Part shown: piece after piece, positions 63,105 through 64,000 of the stretch | How positions within the stretch are numbered: position 1 is the stretch's first letter | Layout: every line of letters begins with the position of its first letter | NCBI GenBank assembly: GCA_947179395.2 | Contig: OX359296.1 | Span: 7,034,001-7,098,000, forward strand | Direction: 5' to 3' | DNA: 64,000 nucleotides | Source: Pulicaria dysenterica | Lineage: Eukaryota > Streptophyta > Magnoliopsida > Asterales > Asteraceae | Notes under the pieces: model-generated | Told to the model about the DNA's origin: nothing | Database searches by the model: none | What the model saw: the letters and a program-made list of their open reading frames with translations, nothing else | Program-made: the position numbers and the translations under genes

Positions 63105-63419
63105 TGTTTAAGAAATTGCATCCATCTGAATAAGGATCATTCTGCAGAACCATTTCAACGACAGAGCAATCTCGATGGTTTTACAGTTGTACTTGCAGAG
63201 GTGCTGACTGGGAAACAGATCTCTTATGATAATGAAGGTCAAAAGATGGATGATATTTTACTCCAACATGGAAAAATGTCGTTACGTCATATTGCAAAAT
63301 CATGTTTTGAAATCTGTAATGAGGTGGATTCGGAATTCAAGATGGTAGCATTGTTGGAGGATTATTATTTTCAGAACGGCGCATTCGCAACAGCAACGGC
63401 AGAGAGCTGTCTAACGTAA
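52931..63419 (+). CDS. Tandem kinase: CrRLK1L-like non-RD kinase followed by RLCK-like pseudokinase
   Basis: Exons: 52931-53960, 54114-54403, 54524-54659, 54755-54921, 55346-55460, 63148-63419; all phases agree, total 669 aa. Start taken at ATG 52931. Kinase 1 (about 22-320): GQGGFG loop 42-47, AIK Lys66, HCD 162-164 in place of HRD, Asn169, DFG 182-184, GTFGYLDPEY; no ectodomain or membrane span. Its sequence is closest to malectin/CrRLK1L receptor kinases. A Ser-rich linker follows. Kinase 2 (about 370-650): RLCK/PBL-like LGAGSYVEVFKGW, VVIK Lys426, but no HRD-x-K-x-x-N segment (MAYSHWGATSS there instead) and DYE for DFG at 549-551, so it is predicted to be inactive. Last-intron splicing is inferred. 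The stop at 63417 could be bypassed by a GTAAGC donor at 63416, so more domains may follow. Confidence 0.75.
54955..55189 (-). repeat. Repeat family A, copy 2, in kinase intron 4
   Basis: Flanked by short TA tracts. Left end AGACAAAAGTTCATGCGAG, right end TTCTCGCATGAACCCTCCCC, with the GCGAGAACCGCGAGAACC block. Confidence 0.88.
55511..55740 (+). repeat. Repeat family A, copy 3 (diverged ends)
   Basis: AGGGGAAGGTTCAAATGAG to CTCATTTGAACCTCCC. The middle (GAATTCATGGATAGAGAGCG, GAATTCATGGGTGGACAATG) matches family A, but the inner inverted repeat reads GAGAATG rather than GAGAACC. Preceded by CA/TA and followed by TA tracts. Confidence 0.82.
55741..55823. repeat. (TA)n microsatellite between repeats A and D
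   Basis: About 83 bp of TA with repeat A ending and repeat D starting at its edges. Confidence 0.95.
55824..56365 (+). repeat. Repeat family D, copy 1
   Basis: Starts CTAGCATTGTACCCGCGCAA directly after a TA array and ends ATTATATAGTAGTATA directly before another. T-rich interior, no ORF. Best preserved of the three D copies. Confidence 0.75.
56387..57385 (-). repeat. Repeat family B, copy 2, inverted
   Basis: Begins GTAGAGATCCTGTAAAAAGAG after a GA run and ends TTTGATCCTGATT; both ends match the reverse complement of 19324-20486. The interior includes GATGCACA repeats and a GC-richer part (57000-57220). A tract of only about 9 bp of TA separates it from repeat C copy 1. Confidence 0.75.
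57394..58118 (+). repeat. Repeat family C, copy 1
   Basis: Left end AGAAAATGGATCAATATAG after a TA tract, right end AACCTTACCCT. Shares with 18662-19243 the GCATTTT-rich minisatellite and flanking blocks. Ends carry partially inverted ATAGAACC / GGTTCTTTAGATTC motifs. Confidence 0.75.
58119..59289. other. Kinase intron 5, no element recognised
   Basis: AT-rich, no ORF with motifs and no readable repeat ends. Confidence 0.4.
59299..59393 (+). mobile_element. Possible short tRNA-derived SINE
   Basis: A-box-like TGTCCTAGTGGTACC and B-box-like GGGTTCAAG at tRNA-like spacing, an A-rich 3' end, and GTGGAGATA at both 59290-59298 and 59394-59402 as a possible 9-bp target-site duplication. Short for a SINE, so held with caution. 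Confidence 0.45.
59490..59516. repeat. (TA)n microsatellite
   Basis: Short TA tract in kinase intron 5, followed by ACTAGATGTACGCATAATAT, which resembles the start of family D. Confidence 0.85.
59695..61183. mobile_element. Mutator-like (MULE) element, possible Pack-MULE, 9-bp TSD
   Basis: Terminal inverted repeats of well over 100 bp: GAGTTAATTACAAAGATG on the left, CATCTTTGTAATTAACTC on the right. Perfect 9-bp duplication AAATTAAAT at 59686-59694 and 61184-61192. No transposase. The interior 59990-60480 is far richer in G+C than its surroundings, with ACCACCGCCG and GGCGGTGGTG repeats and CAGATCTGCCACAG motifs, suggesting captured sequence. Lies in kinase intron 5. Confidence 0.92.
61193..61504. 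other. Intron sequence, no element recognised
   Basis: AT-rich DNA between the MULE and repeat A copy 4. Confidence 0.4.
61505..61739 (+). repeat. Repeat family A, copy 4
   Basis: AGGGGAGGGTTCATGCGAG to TCTCGCATGAACTTTTG, with the same inverted GAGAACC blocks; opposite in orientation to copy 5, which begins 48 bp later. Confidence 0.88.
61788..62020 (-). repeat. Repeat family A, copy 5
   Basis: AGGCAAAAGTTCAAACGAG to TCTCGTTTGAACCCTCCCCT, between a short TA tract and the TA array starting at 62021. Confidence 0.88.
62021..62088. repeat. (TA)n microsatellite
   Basis: About 68 bp of TA directly after the right end of repeat A copy 5. Confidence 0.95.
62089..62756. other. Kinase intron 5, no element recognised
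   Basis: AT-rich sequence between two TA arrays; no coding or repeat signature. Confidence 0.4.
62757..62823. repeat. (TA)n microsatellite
   Basis: About 67 bp of TA directly before repeat A copy 6. Confidence 0.95.
62824..63056 (+). repeat. Repeat family A, copy 6
   Basis: AGGGGAGGGTTCCATTAAG to CTCGATGGAACTTCTTCCT, TA arrays on both sides. Nearly identical to the inverse of copy 1 at 21306-21539. Ends 91 bp before the last kinase exon. Confidence 0.92.
63057..63100. repeat. (TA)n microsatellite
   Basis: Pure TA tract just upstream of the last kinase exon. Confidence 0.95.
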
Positions 63420-64000
63420 GCTTCCAATTCTTTAACATTCAAGGGGCGTTGTGCGGGTTTATTTTCGGGTTTCGGGTAGATCGGATCTGGTTGATCGGTT
63501 TTTTGTTTTCCTCTATTTTTGCTGCCACTAGGTGCACGAGACTTATTATGGCTTAAGAATAACAACATTATTAGTAGCAATTAGATTTTTCTTGTAAAAG
63601 TTGAATTAAGTATTCGGGTAGAATCTTAAATAACCAAAGCGCTAACCGAACCAATTTTATAACGGGTAAATCAAATAACCAAATTCATCTACCGAAACCC
63701 AACCTAATCAACACCCAATTAAACGAGTCGAGTTGTTCGGGTAACGGTTATTTTCGACACCCCTAACATTGTGTCAAGTTGGGTACAAGTTTACCTTTTG
63801 GACATGCTTAAAGGTTTAGCTTTAAAAGGTAAATATAATATGGTTTTAAAACAGTGCAAAATGTATTTCTAGTGCAACCTCTCAGACCACTTGATTTAGG
63901 ATGAGATTATTATTGTAATACCATCCTCTTTTTTGCAATATATTCTACAGTTAGCTAATTATAACAAATATTATAAGTGGTGTAAAACTATCTCCTGATG
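63420..64000. other. Downstream of the tandem kinase, no gene recognised
   Basis: Contains CGGGTTTCGGGTAGATCGG-type sequence and AT-rich DNA. It may be 3' UTR, or an intron if the GTAAGC at 63416 is used as a donor. Confidence 0.35.

Noticed and set aside
63371..63580. Minus-strand frame with KPENKPAQRPLNVKELEAYVRQL
   Set aside because: Overlaps the kinase exon antisense and matches nothing I recognise; left unannotated.

Overview
The window is nuclear DNA from a flowering plant. It is AT-rich, contains intron-bearing plant genes (a synaptotagmin, an MGDG synthase, a receptor-like kinase) and is packed with plant transposable elements. The style of the Copia polyproteins, the NAM-associated transposon protein and the kinase expansion suggest a member of the daisy family (Asteraceae). 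That placement is an inference, because nothing here is diagnostic of a species.

Layout. 1-1723: 5' part of a minus-strand Copia retrotransposon that runs off the left edge. 1938-4385 (+): the last five visible exons of a SYT4/5-type synaptotagmin. 5057-9126 (-): a complete eight-exon type-B monogalactosyldiacylglycerol synthase, convergent with the synaptotagmin. 9.1-20.5 kb: gene-poor DNA with a LINE remnant, a CACTA end, a Mutator-like element, ATT and TA microsatellites and small repeats seated in the TA arrays. 20.6-26.7 kb: a broken NAM-associated transposon-type ORF split by a 5-kb non-autonomous CACTA element. 28.3-35.6 kb (-): a Copia element whose 5' LTR has become a large palindrome. 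36.7-37.5 kb: a hAT transposase tail and part of a kinase pseudogene. 37.5-48.1 kb (+): a complete Copia element with a long extra coding region after pol, inserted into an exon of that pseudogene. 51.2-51.6 kb: a MITE. 52.9-63.4 kb (+): a kinase-pseudokinase gene whose last intron holds at least nine insertions.

How it fits together. Only three host genes look usable: the synaptotagmin (5' part unseen), the MGDG synthase and the tandem kinase. The rest is the record of successive insertions. Exact target-site duplications are readable for the 37.5-kb Copia (CATTT), the 28.3-kb Copia (GTAAG), the CACTA (CAA), two Mutator-like elements (9 bp each) and a SINE (13 bp), so these boundaries are firm.

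The most unusual features are (i) an inverted duplication of about 560-590 bp arms inside the 5' LTR of the second Copia, which deletes the normal TATA box and leaves an intact copy facing outward; (ii) at least four unrelated small repeat families that all begin and end in TA microsatellites; and (iii) the kinase-pseudokinase gene with a related, Copia-split pseudogene next door.
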